DNA of 64,000 nucleotides from Streptomyces griseoruber (GTDB taxonomy: Bacteria; Actinomycetota; Actinomycetes; Streptomycetales; Streptomycetaceae), in the NCBI RefSeq assembly GCF_001514205.1, contig NZ_KQ948763.1, forward strand, positions 411,887 to 475,886, read 5' to 3'. Made by a program: the position numbers and the translations under genes. The notes under the pieces are model-generated. The model made no database searches, had not been told where the DNA came from, and saw nothing but the letters and a program-made list of their open reading frames with translations. Below, in pieces: positions 7,708-17,264 of this stretch. Positions within the stretch are counted from its first letter, which is position 1, and each line of letters opens with the position of its first letter.

Positions 7708-9438
7708 ATGGCGGCAGACCGGACGAACCCCGCGGCGGAGGACCGGCAGGACCCCGACCCGATCGTCGCAACCCCCTACGGGGCCGTCCGTGGACGCTCC
7801 GAGCAGGGCATCGCCGTGTTCCGGGGCATCCCCTACGCGGCACCCCCCTTCGGCCCCCGCCGATTCCGGCCGCCCACGCCGCCCGAGCCCTGGGACGGGG
7901 TCCGCGACGCGGGCGCCTTCGGACCGACGCCGCCGAAACCGCCGTACTCCGAAGCCTTCGCGCAGTACCTGTCCGACCCGGTCGTGCCCGGCGACGACTG
8001 CCTCAACCTCAACGTCTGGACGCCCGACCCCGGCCCCGGCGCCCGCCTGCCCGTCCTGGTGTGGCTGCACGGCGGCGCGCTGACCAGGGGCTCCTCCGCC
8101 GTGCCCGTGTACGACGGACGGCACTTCGCCCGCGACGGCATCGTCTTCGTCTCGGTCAACTACCGGCTCGGCGTCGAGGGCTACGGGCTGTTCCCGGACG
8201 CCCCCGCCAACCCCGGACTGCGCGACCAGCTCGCCGCCCTGCGCTGGGTCCACCGGTCCATCAGGGCCTTCGGCGGCGACCCCGACAGGGTCACCCTGGC
8301 CGGACAGTCCGCCGGCGCCATCAGCGTCGGCGCGCTGATCGCCGCCCCCCAGGCCCAGGGACTGTTCCGGCGGGCCGTCCTGCAGAGCGGACCACCGGAA
8401 GCCTCCGAACGCGACAAGGTACGCCGCATGGTGCGCCGTATGGCCACCCGGCTGAAGATCCCCGCCACCGCCGAGGCCTTCGCCGCCGTCGACCGGGACC
8501 TGCTGCTGCGCACCCAGGCCGACGTCGGCCGGCTCAGCAGCCCCGTCCTCGGCGGCCCCGCCTTCGGCATCGTGATCGACGGCGACCTCGTCCCGCGCGA
8601 CCCGCTCCAGGCCCTCGTCGACGGCGACGCGGCCCCCGGATGCGACCTCCTCCTCGGCTGGACCCGTGACGAGTACCGGCTCTGGCTCGTCCCCGGCGGC
8701 CTCCTGGAACGCGTCGACCGGCTCGGCGCCGTCGCCCTCGGCGGCGCCATGGCCCGCTGCCACTGCGGCCACGAGGTCCCGCGCGGCTACCGCACCCTGC
8801 ATCCCGAGGCCGGCCCCGCCGAGATCGTCGGCCAGATGGTCACCGACCACCTGCTGCGCCGGCCCCTGCACCGCCTGGCCGACGCCCGCCCCGGAACCTC
8901 GTACGTCTACGAGTTCGCCTGGCCCTCCCAGCGCCCCGGCCTCGGCGCCTGTCACGCGCTCGAACTCGGCTTCGTCTTCGACACCGGCCACACACCCGAG
9001 ACCGCGAAACTCGCCGGGGAGGACGCCCCGCAGGACCTGGCCGACGCGATGCACTCGGCGTGGGTGCGGTTCGTGACGACGGGCGATCCGGGGTGGGAGG
9101 CGTGGGACGAACGGCATCCCGTGCGGGTGTTCGGGGCGGTGGAGGGCACGAGTGCGGGGGAGCCGGGTACGTCGTGTACGGGCGACCGTGTACAGCGGGC
9201 GGGCGACGGCATTCCGTATGCAGAAGACGGTGGATCGCATACCGTCTACGGCCTCCGGGACCACGAGCTGGCCCTGTGGACCGCCCCCGCCCTCCCCACC
9301 CCACCTGAGCCCCCCTCCCCGACCACATCACCGACCACACCCCCGGCTCCCCTCGCCGGCGGCCGGATCATCCGCGCCACGGAACTCAGGTCGGCCGTAC
9401 GCCGACTGCGCCGCCCCGGCGGAGTCCAGCGCGACTGA
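7708..9438 (+). CDS. Type B carboxylesterase/lipase family protein
   Basis: A 576-residue alpha/beta-hydrolase of the carboxylesterase (pNB-esterase) family. It contains VFRGIPYAAPP near residue 40, the oxyanion-hole motif HGG at 121-123, the nucleophile elbow GQSAG with Ser201, an acidic residue region near GWTRDEYRLW, and the catalytic His block CHALELGFVF. It hydrolyses carboxylic esters. No signal peptide is visible, so a cytoplasmic location is likely. The ATG at 7708 has GAAGGG upstream and starts just ahead of the conserved core. Beside pectin-type enzymes it may deacylate imported oligosaccharides, but that is inference. Confidence 0.92.
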   Translation: MAADRTNPAAEDRQDPDPIVATPYGAVRGRSEQGIAVFRGIPYAAPPFGPRRFRPPTPPEPWDGVRDAGAFGPTPPKPPYSEAFAQYLSDPVVPGDDCLNLNVWTPDPGPGARLPVLVWLHGGALTRGSSAVPVYDGRHFARDGIVFVSVNYRLGVEGYGLFPDAPANPGLRDQLAALRWVHRSIRAFGGDPDRVTLAGQSAGAISVGALIAAPQAQGLFRRAVLQSGPPEASERDKVRRMVRRMATRLKIPATAEAFAAVDRDLLLRTQADVGRLSSPVLGGPAFGIVIDGDLVPRDPLQALVDGDAAPGCDLLLGWTRDEYRLWLVPGGLLERVDRLGAVALGGAMARCHCGHEVPRGYRTLHPEAGPAEIVGQMVTDHLLRRPLHRLADARPGTSYVYEFAWPSQRPGLGACHALELGFVFDTGHTPETAKLAGEDAPQDLADAMHSAWVRFVTTGDPGWEAWDERHPVRVFGAVEGTSAGEPGTSCTGDRVQRAGDGIPYAEDGGSHTVYGLRDHELALWTAPALPTPPEPPSPTTSPTTPPAPLAGGRIIRATELRSAVRRLRRPGGVQRD

Positions 9439-9469
9439 CCCGTTCGGCCGCGCGTTGCCCCCTCACCGA

Positions 9470-10378
9470 CCCGCGAGCGACCCCCTGCCGACGCACCCGC
9501 CACCGAGTCCCGGGCGCGGCCGAGGACCGTGCGGACGGCGAGGTGGCCGAGTTCCTCGTGGGGGACGTGGACCGTGGTCAGCGCGGGGTGCAGGTCGCGG
9601 GCGAAGGGGATGTCGTCGTAGTCGGCCAGGCAGACGTCGCCCGGGACGTCGAGCCGGGGCCTCGTGGAGGGCGGTCAGGGCGCCGGCCGCGACCATGTCG
9701 GTCGCCGCGACGACCGCCGTGAAGCCCAGCCGCCGCTCGAGGGCCTGGCGCAGCGGCCGGTCGCCGGTGTCCCGGGTGAAGTCGCCGTGCGGGATCAGCG
9801 CCGGGTCCGCCTCGACGCCGCGGGCCCGGTGCGCCTGGAGGGAGAGGTAGCCGTGCTCGCGGCCGAGCGCCGTCGTGCGGTCGGGTCTGCCGCCGAGGAA
9901 CAGCACCGGCGGTGGCCCTGGGTCAGGACGTGCGCGACCAGGGCGAAGGCGCCGCCCTCGTTGTCGTACTCGACGACCGTCACCGGTGCGCCCGGCCCCA
10001 GCGGCGGGCGGCCGCACAGCGCGAGCCGGGATCCCGCCGACGCCGGCGAGTCGGCCGTCCGGCGGGTGTGTTCGCGGTACTCCGGGGTGTCGGCGGCGCC
10101 GACGAGGATCACGGCGGTGGCCCGCTGGGCCCGCATCGTCTCGACGAAGTCCAGCTCCTCGCGTACGTCGCCCTCCGTGCTGCACACCAGGCACAGGTGA
10201 CCGAGCCGGTGCGCCTCGCGTTCCACACCGTGTGCCATGTGCGCGAACGACGGTCCCGTGATGTCCTCCAGCACGAACGCCAGGGTGGGCGCCCCGGCCC
10301 CGCGACCGCCTTGGCGCGCGCGTCGGCGACGTGGTCCAGTTCACCGACGCGCGCCGCGTCCGCACTTCTTCTCGTCAT
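9470..10378 (-). pseudogene. LacI-family regulator pseudogene
   Basis: A LacI-type sugar-sensing domain is spread over several minus-strand frames. A start-like MTRRSADAARV occurs at 10378. After a shift near 10290 comes LAFVLEDITGPSFAHMAHGV, after another near 9905 VLFLGGRPDRTTALGREHGY and AATDMVAAGALTAL, and after a third near 9660 DVCLADYDDIPFARDLHPAL with TTVHVPHEELGHLAV. The helix-turn-helix that should follow the first residues is missing. At least three frameshifts plus loss of the DNA-binding domain make this non-functional. Its former targets were probably the neighbouring sugar genes. Confidence 0.8.
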
Positions 10379-10468
10379 CGCGCCCCGCCCCTTCGGAAAC
10401 ACCGGCAGCAACCGGTTTCCACCAGCGGAGGCCAGCACTGTCGGCGGGCGCGGGCGCGGGCGGAAAAA

Positions 10469-11407
10469 CTACGCCGTTCCCAGGGTCCGCGCGATCGACG
10501 CCACCGCCTCGGGGCCGACCCGGCAGCAGCCGCCGATCAGCCGTGCGCCCGAGTCCCGCCAGCCGAGGACCTGCTCGGGGGCGAAGGAGGAGCGGCCGTT
10601 CCAGGCGCGGGCCTGCGCGTCCCAGGACTCTCCGCTGTTGGGATAGACGACGACCGGCTTGCCCGTGACCCGGGCGGCCGTCGCCACGGCGGCGTCGACG
10701 TCCTCGGGGGCGCAGCAGTTGACGCCGACCGCGATCACCTCGTCGGCCTCGGCGGCCAGGGCGAACGCCTCGTCCAGCGGCTGGCCGGCCCGCGTCCGTA
10801 CACCGTCGACCGTGTACGAAAGCCAGGCCGGTACCCCCAGCCCGCGCACCGCCCGCAGCAGCGCCTCGGCCTCCTCGGCGTCGGGAACGGTCTCCAGCGC
10901 CAGCACATCGGGCGCGGCGGCGGCCAGGACCTCCAGCCGGGGCCGGTGGAAACGTTCCAGCTCCGCCACGCTCAGCCCGTAGCGGCCCCGGTACTCGGAG
11001 CCGTCCGCGAGCATCGCGCCGTACGGCCCCACCGACGCGGCCACCCACAGCGGCTGCGTGATCCCCTTGTCCCGGGCCTGACGGGCGGCCTCGCGGGCCA
11101 GTTCCACGCTCAGCGCCAGCAGCCGGGCGGCCTCCTCGGGGGAGATGCCGCGCTTGGCGAAACCCTCGAAGGTGGCCTGGTAGCTGGAGGTGATCGCCAC
11201 GTTCGCGCCCGCCTCGAAGTAGGCGAGGTGCGCCTCGGTGATCGCCCCGGGCCGTTCGGCCAGCAGCCGCGCGGACCACAGCTCGTCGCTCAGGTCGTGT
11301 CCGGCGGACTCCAGCTGGTTGGACATGCCGCCGTCGAGGACGACGGTTCCTGTGGCGAGCGCCTCGGCGAGCGGGGCGCCGTACGGGGAAGAGGTGTCGC
11401 TGGTCAT
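10469..11407 (-). CDS. mmuM: Homocysteine S-methyltransferase
   Basis: A 312-residue cytoplasmic enzyme that moves a methyl group from S-methylmethionine (or SAM) to homocysteine, giving methionine. The family pattern is clear: VVLDGGMSNQLE near residue 22, the zinc-ligand Cys in GVNCCAP (231-232), and the second zinc motif GGCCRVGP with Cys294-Cys295. Length matches the 300-320 residues usual for MmuM. The ATG at 11407 has only a weak CAGG ahead. A short TTGTG/CACAA symmetry at 11455-11466 lies in its upstream region. It is an apparently monocistronic gene unrelated to its neighbours. Confidence 0.93.
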   Translation of the reverse strand: MTSDTSSPYGAPLAEALATGTVVLDGGMSNQLESAGHDLSDELWSARLLAERPGAITEAHLAYFEAGANVAITSSYQATFEGFAKRGISPEEAARLLALSVELAREAARQARDKGITQPLWVAASVGPYGAMLADGSEYRGRYGLSVAELERFHRPRLEVLAAAAPDVLALETVPDAEEAEALLRAVRGLGVPAWLSYTVDGVRTRAGQPLDEAFALAAEADEVIAVGVNCCAPEDVDAAVATAARVTGKPVVVYPNSGESWDAQARAWNGRSSFAPEQVLGWRDSGARLIGGCCRVGPEAVASIARTLGTA

Positions 11408-11693
11408 GACCTGACGCTAGTCGAAGGAATCGCGGAAGGCTCCTCCCGTCCATTTTGTGAACACAATGTCCAGCATGCGGGAAGGGGCCCCGCCGGCCTC
11501 GGCGGATGCCGTCCGACACCGACCTCGTCCGGGCCGAAGCCGGTGAGCTGCTGGACGTCAGCGGCGGCCGGACGCCCCGGGGTGCCGCGTGCGCCGGGCA
11601 CTCAGGAGCCGCTCGGCCTCGGCCCGTGCGCCCTCGGGATTCGGTCGCCTCGGCCCGCTCGCCCGCGGACCACGCCGGCCCGCAGCGCGCCCC

Positions 11694-13883
11694 CTACGCC
11701 GCGTGCCGTCCGCCCCCGCGGTGGGGCCGGGCCCGTCTCCGCAGGGTCATCGGCATCCCGAGCCCCGTGAGCAGCCCCGCGGCGAGCACATACGGCCACC
11801 ACCCCATCCCGCTGCTCATCCCGCTGTTCGCGCTGCGGGTCCGCACCGACACCGCGTGGGAGGAGGCCGACTCACCGGCCGCCGAGGGGGAGGAGCCCGT
11901 GGCGGCGGTGGTGAGGACCACGTCGTTGCCGTCGCCGCCCCGGTAGCTGATCCGGTAGTCGGCGTCGCCGAGTCGCACCTCGGCGCCTTCCCGCAGTCCG
12001 TCGAAGGCGCCGGAGACCGCACCGCGCCCGGTGTGGTCGAGGACGGTGATCTCCTTCGCGCCTTCCTCTTCCCCCGCCTGGCCCGCCTTGCCCGCCTGGC
12101 CGGCCTTGCCCGCCTGCCCGGGCCTACCCGCTCGCCCGCCGCCGGCGCTCGCCCCCGCCTCCGACAGATCGAGCCCCCCGCCCAGCCGCACCCGGCCGCC
12201 CACCTTCAACGGTGCCGACCCCAGCACGAGTTGGCCCTCGGCGCCCTGGACGTAGTCACCGCTCACCGTCAACCCGCCCGTGACCACACCCCGGTTGGTG
12301 ACAGCCCCCTGCACCGTCCCCTTGCCGTCGAGCGTGCTCAGCACCCGCAGCACCGAGCCGCCCGTGTCCAGCCGCGCGGACGCCGAACCGAGGTGTATCG
12401 CACGGCTGTTGGCGAGGCTGGCCCCGTTCCGCAGGGCGAGGGTTCCGTGGCGGACCGTCGTGGTGCCGGTGTAGGTCACGGAGGATCCGGTGAGCGTCGT
12501 GGTCGCCGCGCCGGACTGCACGAGCGCGCCGCTGCCGCCGATCCCCGACAGGGAGACGGGTGTGGTGGTGTTCCGTACGACGAGGGTCCCGTCGTTCACG
12601 ATCCGCCGCCGTGCCGTGCCGGTGAGCAGCGAACCGTCGCCGCCCGCCGCCCCCGAGCCCAGCCGCAGCACCGCGCCCTGCTGGACGGTCGTGGAGCCGT
12701 CGTAGTGCTGGGCGGCCGCGAAGGTGACGTCGTTGCCCCTGGTGCCGGCGATGACGACGTCCCCGGCGCCGGGTGCGGCGAGCGTGTCGTGGTACTGGCC
12801 GCCGCCGATCGGGGCGCCGAGCGTCACGGGCCCGTTGTAGTCGAACGTCAGCAGGGAACGGCGTCCGCTGCGTTCGTGCAGGTTGATGTAGACGGTGTCC
12901 TTGGTGCCGGGCATGAAGATCCGGTGCGTGGTGCCGTCGCCCCACCGGACGTCCGCGCCCTCGATGTTGGTGCCCCGCTTGTTCAACTGATGTGGTATCG
13001 CTCGCCAGTTGAGGCCCGGGTCGCTCAACGACGGGTGGGTGTCGCCGCCCCGGTCGCTGTAGCTGTACTGCCCGGTGAGGACCACCTTGCTGCCGGGCCG
13101 GCTGTGGACGTTGACGTCGCTGCCGTACTCCCGCTGGTAGAAGTCCTGGCGCAGGGTGATCGTCTGGTTCAGCGGGGTGTCGATGATCCAGGAGCCCTGG
13201 TTGAGGATGGCGCGGGCGGCGGGCAGCGCCACGGGGTACTCGGGGCGGCCGACGGCCATGCCGGTGCCGTTGTCGATGACCCCGGAGAAGGGGTGCGTGC
13301 CCGCCAGGTCGAGGGTGCCCCACATGCCGCGGGGCTGGGTGACCAGTCCGGAGCCGCTGATGGTGCCGATGTTGAAGGTGCGGGTGAGCGACAGACGGAG
13401 GGTGCCGTCGACGCGGATGTTGAGCTGGTTGAGCCGGTATCCGGGGGTGTCGTAGGGGAAGTGGCCGATCAGCCCGGTGCCGCCGCCGGTGCCGTACTGC
13501 ACGGTGGTGCCTCGGTCGACCGTGATCGCGGGCGGGTCGGGGCGGCTGACCGTCGTGTACGGGTGGTTGCCGCCCTGGGTGCGGACGATCTGCCGCTGCC
13601 GGGCCTTCGGCAGGGTGAAGTCGCTGTCCTTGGTGAGGATCAGCGTCCCGCCGCCGCGGACGGTGAGCGTTCCCTCGCCGCGCAGGACGCCGTCGTACGT
13701 CGTCGTCCCGGCGGGCACGGTGATCACCGTGTCGCCGGTGAGGGTGACGTCCCGGTTCGCGAGCACGTCGGCGGTGACGTCCCGCGCGGAGGCGGCCACG
13801 GCCGGGGGAGCGGTGGCCAGGAGGGCGGCGACGGCCAGGAGGGCGCCGGCGGCCGCGCTTGAGGTGTGGAGGGGGCTGCGCAC
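11694..13883 (-). CDS. Secreted beta-helix protein with autotransporter-type strand repeats and C-terminal anchor
   Basis: A 729-residue exported protein. An N-terminal signal peptide (hydrophobic core around residues 10-30, Ala-rich cleavage site) is followed by a long parallel-beta-helix-like region. This contains motifs such as GVLRGEGTLTVRGGGTLIL and TGTTTVRHGTLALRNGAS, matching autotransporter-associated beta-strand repeats (PF12951-type), found in Gram-positive surface proteins too. Around residues 583-604 lies a Gly-X-Y stretch (GRPGQAGKAGQAGKAGQAG). A hydrophobic segment at about 694-714 followed by Arg-rich RRRARPHR forms a membrane anchor. It starts with GTG at 13883. The function is not known; its position suggests surface binding or processing of polysaccharide. 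Confidence 0.8.
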   Translation of the reverse strand: MRSPLHTSSAAAGALLAVAALLATAPPAVAASARDVTADVLANRDVTLTGDTVITVPAGTTTYDGVLRGEGTLTVRGGGTLILTKDSDFTLPKARQRQIVRTQGGNHPYTTVSRPDPPAITVDRGTTVQYGTGGGTGLIGHFPYDTPGYRLNQLNIRVDGTLRLSLTRTFNIGTISGSGLVTQPRGMWGTLDLAGTHPFSGVIDNGTGMAVGRPEYPVALPAARAILNQGSWIIDTPLNQTITLRQDFYQREYGSDVNVHSRPGSKVVLTGQYSYSDRGGDTHPSLSDPGLNWRAIPHQLNKRGTNIEGADVRWGDGTTHRIFMPGTKDTVYINLHERSGRRSLLTFDYNGPVTLGAPIGGGQYHDTLAAPGAGDVVIAGTRGNDVTFAAAQHYDGSTTVQQGAVLRLGSGAAGGDGSLLTGTARRRIVNDGTLVVRNTTTPVSLSGIGGSGALVQSGAATTTLTGSSVTYTGTTTVRHGTLALRNGASLANSRAIHLGSASARLDTGGSVLRVLSTLDGKGTVQGAVTNRGVVTGGLTVSGDYVQGAEGQLVLGSAPLKVGGRVRLGGGLDLSEAGASAGGGRAGRPGQAGKAGQAGKAGQAGEEEGAKEITVLDHTGRGAVSGAFDGLREGAEVRLGDADYRISYRGGDGNDVVLTTAATGSSPSAAGESASSHAVSVRTRSANSGMSSGMGWWPYVLAAGLLTGLGMPMTLRRRARPHRGGGRHAA

Positions 13884-13966
13884 GGGTCGGAGACGGTACG
13901 GGGTCCTCGCCGATAACAGAAATTCGCGGGCCCGCTGGAATCATCCGGGTCTCGCCGCACTCCTCC

Positions 13967-13980
13967 GGAAAAGGCTTTCT
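13967..13980. promoter_or_regulatory. Weak LacI-like operator candidate
   Basis: GAAAAGGCTTTCT in the 213-base divergent gap between the beta-helix protein and the GH43 gene keeps the GAAA..TTTC symmetry of the stronger sites at 17266-17277 and 5131-5145, but the centre is imperfect. Confidence 0.35.
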
Positions 13981-14096
13981 ATCAAGTCCCGTCAGACCCG
14001 TTGACCTGCTGGTAACACACCCTTACCTTTTCGGCGTTCGTCATTCCACATGTTGTTCGCAGTCCCGAACGGTGGTCGTTCCCGGAGAGGTATCCC

Positions 14097-15509
14097 ATGA
14101 GACGTGTGTACGCCACCCTGCTCGCCCTCTGTCTGGCGCTGATCGGCGCCCTCGCCACCGCAGGTCCCGCCCAGGCGGCGGCCGTGACCGTCCCCAACGG
14201 AGTCCAGTTCACCGACACTTCCGGCGCCGTCGTGCACGCGCACGGCGGCGGAGTCATCAAGGTTGGCAGCTACTACTACTGGTTCGGTGAGGACCGCAAC
14301 GCGGACAACACCTTCCGGTACGTGGACGCCTACCGCTCCACCGACCTGAAGAACTGGGAGTTCAGGAACCACGTCCTGACCCAGTCCAGCGCCTCCGAGC
14401 TCGGCACCGCCTACATCGAGCGGCCGAAGGTCGTCTACAACGCCTCCACCGGCAAGTTCGTGATGTGGATGCACAAGGAGAACGGCACCGACTACAGCGA
14501 GGCCCGCGCGGCCGTCGCCGTCTCCGACACCGTCGACGGGACCTACACCTACCAGGGCAGCTTCCGCCCCCTCGGCTCCTCCATGTCCCGGGACATCACC
14601 ACCTTCGTCGACACCGACGGAACCGGTTACATGGTCTCCGCCGCGAACGAGAACTACGACCTGCACATCTACAAGCTCACCGCCGACTACACGGCGATCG
14701 ACAGCCTGGTCGCCAACCCCTGGGCGGGCGGCCACCGCGAGGCGCCGGCCCTGTTCAAGCGGGGCGGCGTCTACTTCATGCTGACTTCGGGCGCGACCGG
14801 CTGGAGCGCCAACCAGCAGCAGTACGCCACCGCGACCAGCCTGGCCGGCCCCTGGACGTCGATGGCGAACGTCGGCGACTCCACCGCCTACGGCTCGCAG
14901 ACCGCGTACGTCCTTCCCGTCCAGGGCACTTCGGGGACGTCGTACCTGTACATGGGCGACCGCTGGGGCAACTCCTTCGGCGGCACCGTCAACGACTCCC
15001 GCTATGTGTGGCTGCCGCTGACCTTCCCGACCACGACGACCCTGTCGATGTCCTGGTACCCGGAGGTCACCGTGGACACGGCCGCCGGGACGGTGACCGG
15101 CACCGGCGCCACCTACAACACGCTGGTCGCCCGGCACTCCGCCAAGTGCGCCGACGTGACCAGCCAGTCGCTCTGGCAGGGCGCCCAGATCAAGCAGTAC
15201 ACCTGCAACGGCGGCAACAACCAGAAGTACTGGTTCAAGTCCGTCGGCAGCGGCTACTACCAGCTGGTGACCCGCCAGAGCTCGCTGTGCGTGCAGGAGA
15301 ACGCCAGCACCGTCACCCAGGAGAACTGCGACTCCTCGGCCACCACCCAGCAGTGGTCCGTGACCACCAGCGGCAGCTATGTGAACATCAAGTCCCGGGC
15401 GAGCGGCGAATGCCTCGACGTGAACGGCGCGTCCACCGCCGACTCGGCCGCGATCATCACGTACACCTGCAACGGCGGTACGAACCAGCAGTGGACGCAG
15501 GGCGCATGA
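14097..15509 (+). CDS. Secreted GH43 exo-beta-1,3-galactanase-like enzyme with CBM13
   Basis: A 470-residue extracellular glycosidase. The signal peptide covers about residues 1-28. A five-bladed propeller GH43 domain (about 30-340) follows, then a ricin-type CBM13 trefoil with three repeats ending in QKYW, QQWS and QQWT. Candidate catalytic residues are Glu108 (in AYIERPK), Glu215 (in GGHREAPALF) and Gln268 (in GSQTAYVL). Their spacing matches what I recall for the Glu, Glu and Gln of GH43 subfamily 24 exo-beta-1,3-galactanases, which lack the usual Asp base. It would trim the backbone of type II arabinogalactan. ATG with GGAGAGG upstream; only 7 bases separate its stop from the convergent lyase gene. 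Confidence 0.9.
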   Translation: MRRVYATLLALCLALIGALATAGPAQAAAVTVPNGVQFTDTSGAVVHAHGGGVIKVGSYYYWFGEDRNADNTFRYVDAYRSTDLKNWEFRNHVLTQSSASELGTAYIERPKVVYNASTGKFVMWMHKENGTDYSEARAAVAVSDTVDGTYTYQGSFRPLGSSMSRDITTFVDTDGTGYMVSAANENYDLHIYKLTADYTAIDSLVANPWAGGHREAPALFKRGGVYFMLTSGATGWSANQQQYATATSLAGPWTSMANVGDSTAYGSQTAYVLPVQGTSGTSYLYMGDRWGNSFGGTVNDSRYVWLPLTFPTTTTLSMSWYPEVTVDTAAGTVTGTGATYNTLVARHSAKCADVTSQSLWQGAQIKQYTCNGGNNQKYWFKSVGSGYYQLVTRQSSLCVQENASTVTQENCDSSATTQQWSVTTSGSYVNIKSRASGECLDVNGASTADSAAIITYTCNGGTNQQWTQGA

Positions 15510-15516
15510 CGTGAGG

Positions 15517-17196
15517 TCAGGCGAGCAGGTCGATCGCGTCGATCGATGTGCCCGCGCTGAGGAAGGACGTCGTGCCCGAGCCGCTCGCCACGTAGATCTT
15601 CAGCTGGTTGTAGGCGCTGGTGTCCGTCAGCCAGGCGGACGCCGGCACGCTGTAGGTGAACGTGTAGTTGTTGCCCCGGTAGGAGCCCACGGTCAGCGAC
15701 CGGGTGCTCGGCTGGGTGGGCGGGGAGGGGACGGCCGACGTCCAGGTGTCGTTGACGACGATCTGCGGACGGCCGTTGGCGTAGGCCGTCGTCACGCCGA
15801 TGCGCAGGGTGTGCGCGGCGGCGGCCTGGGCGGCGGTCAGCCGGAAGTGGACGATGATGCCGCTGTTGACGTCCTTCCACAGATAGCAGGGGAAGGCGGA
15901 GGTCTCGGTGCCGCTGCCGATGACCACATTGCCCGTCCAGGAGGCGGCCCGTACGTCGGAGGGGTGTGCGTACGTCATCAGGTCGGCGTTCTTGAAGCCG
16001 CCGGGCGTGCCGTTCCAGTCCCCGATCCGCCAGATCGCGCTCGCGTTGCCCGGGTCGTTGGAGGACGGGATGGCGATCGTGTTCAGCGTGGTCGTCCCGC
16101 CGGCGGATACGGTCACCTGTGTACTGTATACAGCCAACTCGCCTTTGTAGACGGTCAGCGTGTACGTCCCCGGCAGCGCTCCGCCGATGGAGAAGTAGCC
16201 GTCCGAGGCCCGCGCCGACCCCCAGTACTGGGCGGCCGAGTTGGCGAGCCCGACCGTGTACGGGTACGCCGTGTTCCGCCCGCTGATGCCCACGCCGGCC
16301 ACCCGGCCCCGGCCGCTCGCGGAGACGTATCCGGAGATCCCGAGGGAGTCCGCCCAGGACGTGGTCAGGGTGCCCGGGTAGAGCGACGAGGAGGGGGCGC
16401 CGCCGTCCGTGAAGGCGATGACGTAGGGGCCCTGGAGGCCGAAGCGCTGGGCCTCGGTCTGGTTCTCGCCGTAGTAGAGGATCTCGTACAGACCGCCGCC
16501 GTCGGCGCTCTGGTGGCGCAGCAGGGAGCGGTAGAAGGGGCCGCCGGATGCCTTCTCGTGGTTGCTGCGGACGATCCACAGTCCGACGGATCCGGTGGAC
16601 CATCCGATGTGGTCGTAGTCCAGCACCCGCACCTTCGCGTAGTGCTTCGAGCGGGTCTGGCCGTCGGGCTTCGCGAACACGTCCGAGGCCTCGATGGTGG
16701 AGGACGTGTAGGTGTAGGAGTCGGGCTCGTCGTTGAGGAACAGGCCCTTCTTCACCCGGACGATGTAGCGGGTGGCCGAGACCGAGGTGTCGGCCTTGTT
16801 GGTCCAGAGGTAGACGTTGTTCTCGCCGCTGCGGGCCGCGTAGTAGTGCTTGAGCGTGCCGTAGGTGACCGAGATCAGGATCGTCGAGCCGGACTGGGCG
16901 ATCGTCACCGTCGAGGTGCCGAGGCCGGATTCGATGTGCGAGTTCTTGCCGTCGTAGCCCTGGTACTCGGTGCCCCTGTAGACCAGCGAGGTCAGATCCC
17001 CGTTGGTCTTGCTGACCTTGAAGACGAGGCTCGCGCCGGTGTCGACCACGTAGTTGGAGCCGTCGTCGCTCCAGCCGAAGCCCGCCGCGGAGGCGGGGGA
17101 GGCGAGGGGGCCGGCGAGGGCGGCCGTACCGGCGGCGGCCGCGGCGGAGAGGACGAAGGCGCGGCGTCGGACCGGGTGGCTGTCGGATCCGGACAT
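15517..17196 (-). CDS. Secreted rhamnogalacturonan lyase (PL4 family)
   Basis: A 559-residue extracellular polysaccharide lyase that cuts the rhamnose-galacturonic acid backbone of rhamnogalacturonan I by beta-elimination. A twin-arginine-like signal (VRRRAFVLSAAAAAGTAAL) leads into the PL4 catalytic domain (DDGSNYVVDTGASLVFKVSK, GTEYQGYDGKNSHIESGLG, GLWIVRSNHEKASGGPFYR). A fibronectin-like linker domain (GALPGTYTLTVYKGELAVYS) and a C-terminal jelly-roll CBM-like domain (WRIGDWNGTPGGFKNADLM) follow, the standard three-domain order. The ATG at 17196 follows AAGGAGG with 6-base spacing. Operator-like palindromes lie upstream in the divergent region shared with the acetylesterase. Confidence 0.93.
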   Translation of the reverse strand: MSGSDSHPVRRRAFVLSAAAAAGTAALAGPLASPASAAGFGWSDDGSNYVVDTGASLVFKVSKTNGDLTSLVYRGTEYQGYDGKNSHIESGLGTSTVTIAQSGSTILISVTYGTLKHYYAARSGENNVYLWTNKADTSVSATRYIVRVKKGLFLNDEPDSYTYTSSTIEASDVFAKPDGQTRSKHYAKVRVLDYDHIGWSTGSVGLWIVRSNHEKASGGPFYRSLLRHQSADGGGLYEILYYGENQTEAQRFGLQGPYVIAFTDGGAPSSSLYPGTLTTSWADSLGISGYVSASGRGRVAGVGISGRNTAYPYTVGLANSAAQYWGSARASDGYFSIGGALPGTYTLTVYKGELAVYSTQVTVSAGGTTTLNTIAIPSSNDPGNASAIWRIGDWNGTPGGFKNADLMTYAHPSDVRAASWTGNVVIGSGTETSAFPCYLWKDVNSGIIVHFRLTAAQAAAAHTLRIGVTTAYANGRPQIVVNDTWTSAVPSPPTQPSTRSLTVGSYRGNNYTFTYSVPASAWLTDTSAYNQLKIYVASGSGTTSFLSAGTSIDAIDLLA

Positions 17197-17264
17197 GGGG
17201 GAGCCTCCTTCGGGAGGTGTGGGGTGTGCGGGTGTGGGAGAGAGTGACAGTTGAATCGATTTCG

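Noticed and set aside
11404..11601. Small minus-strand frame of 65 codons upstream of mmuM
   Set aside because: It overlaps the mmuM start and promoter, lacks a ribosome site, and the product is low-complexity.
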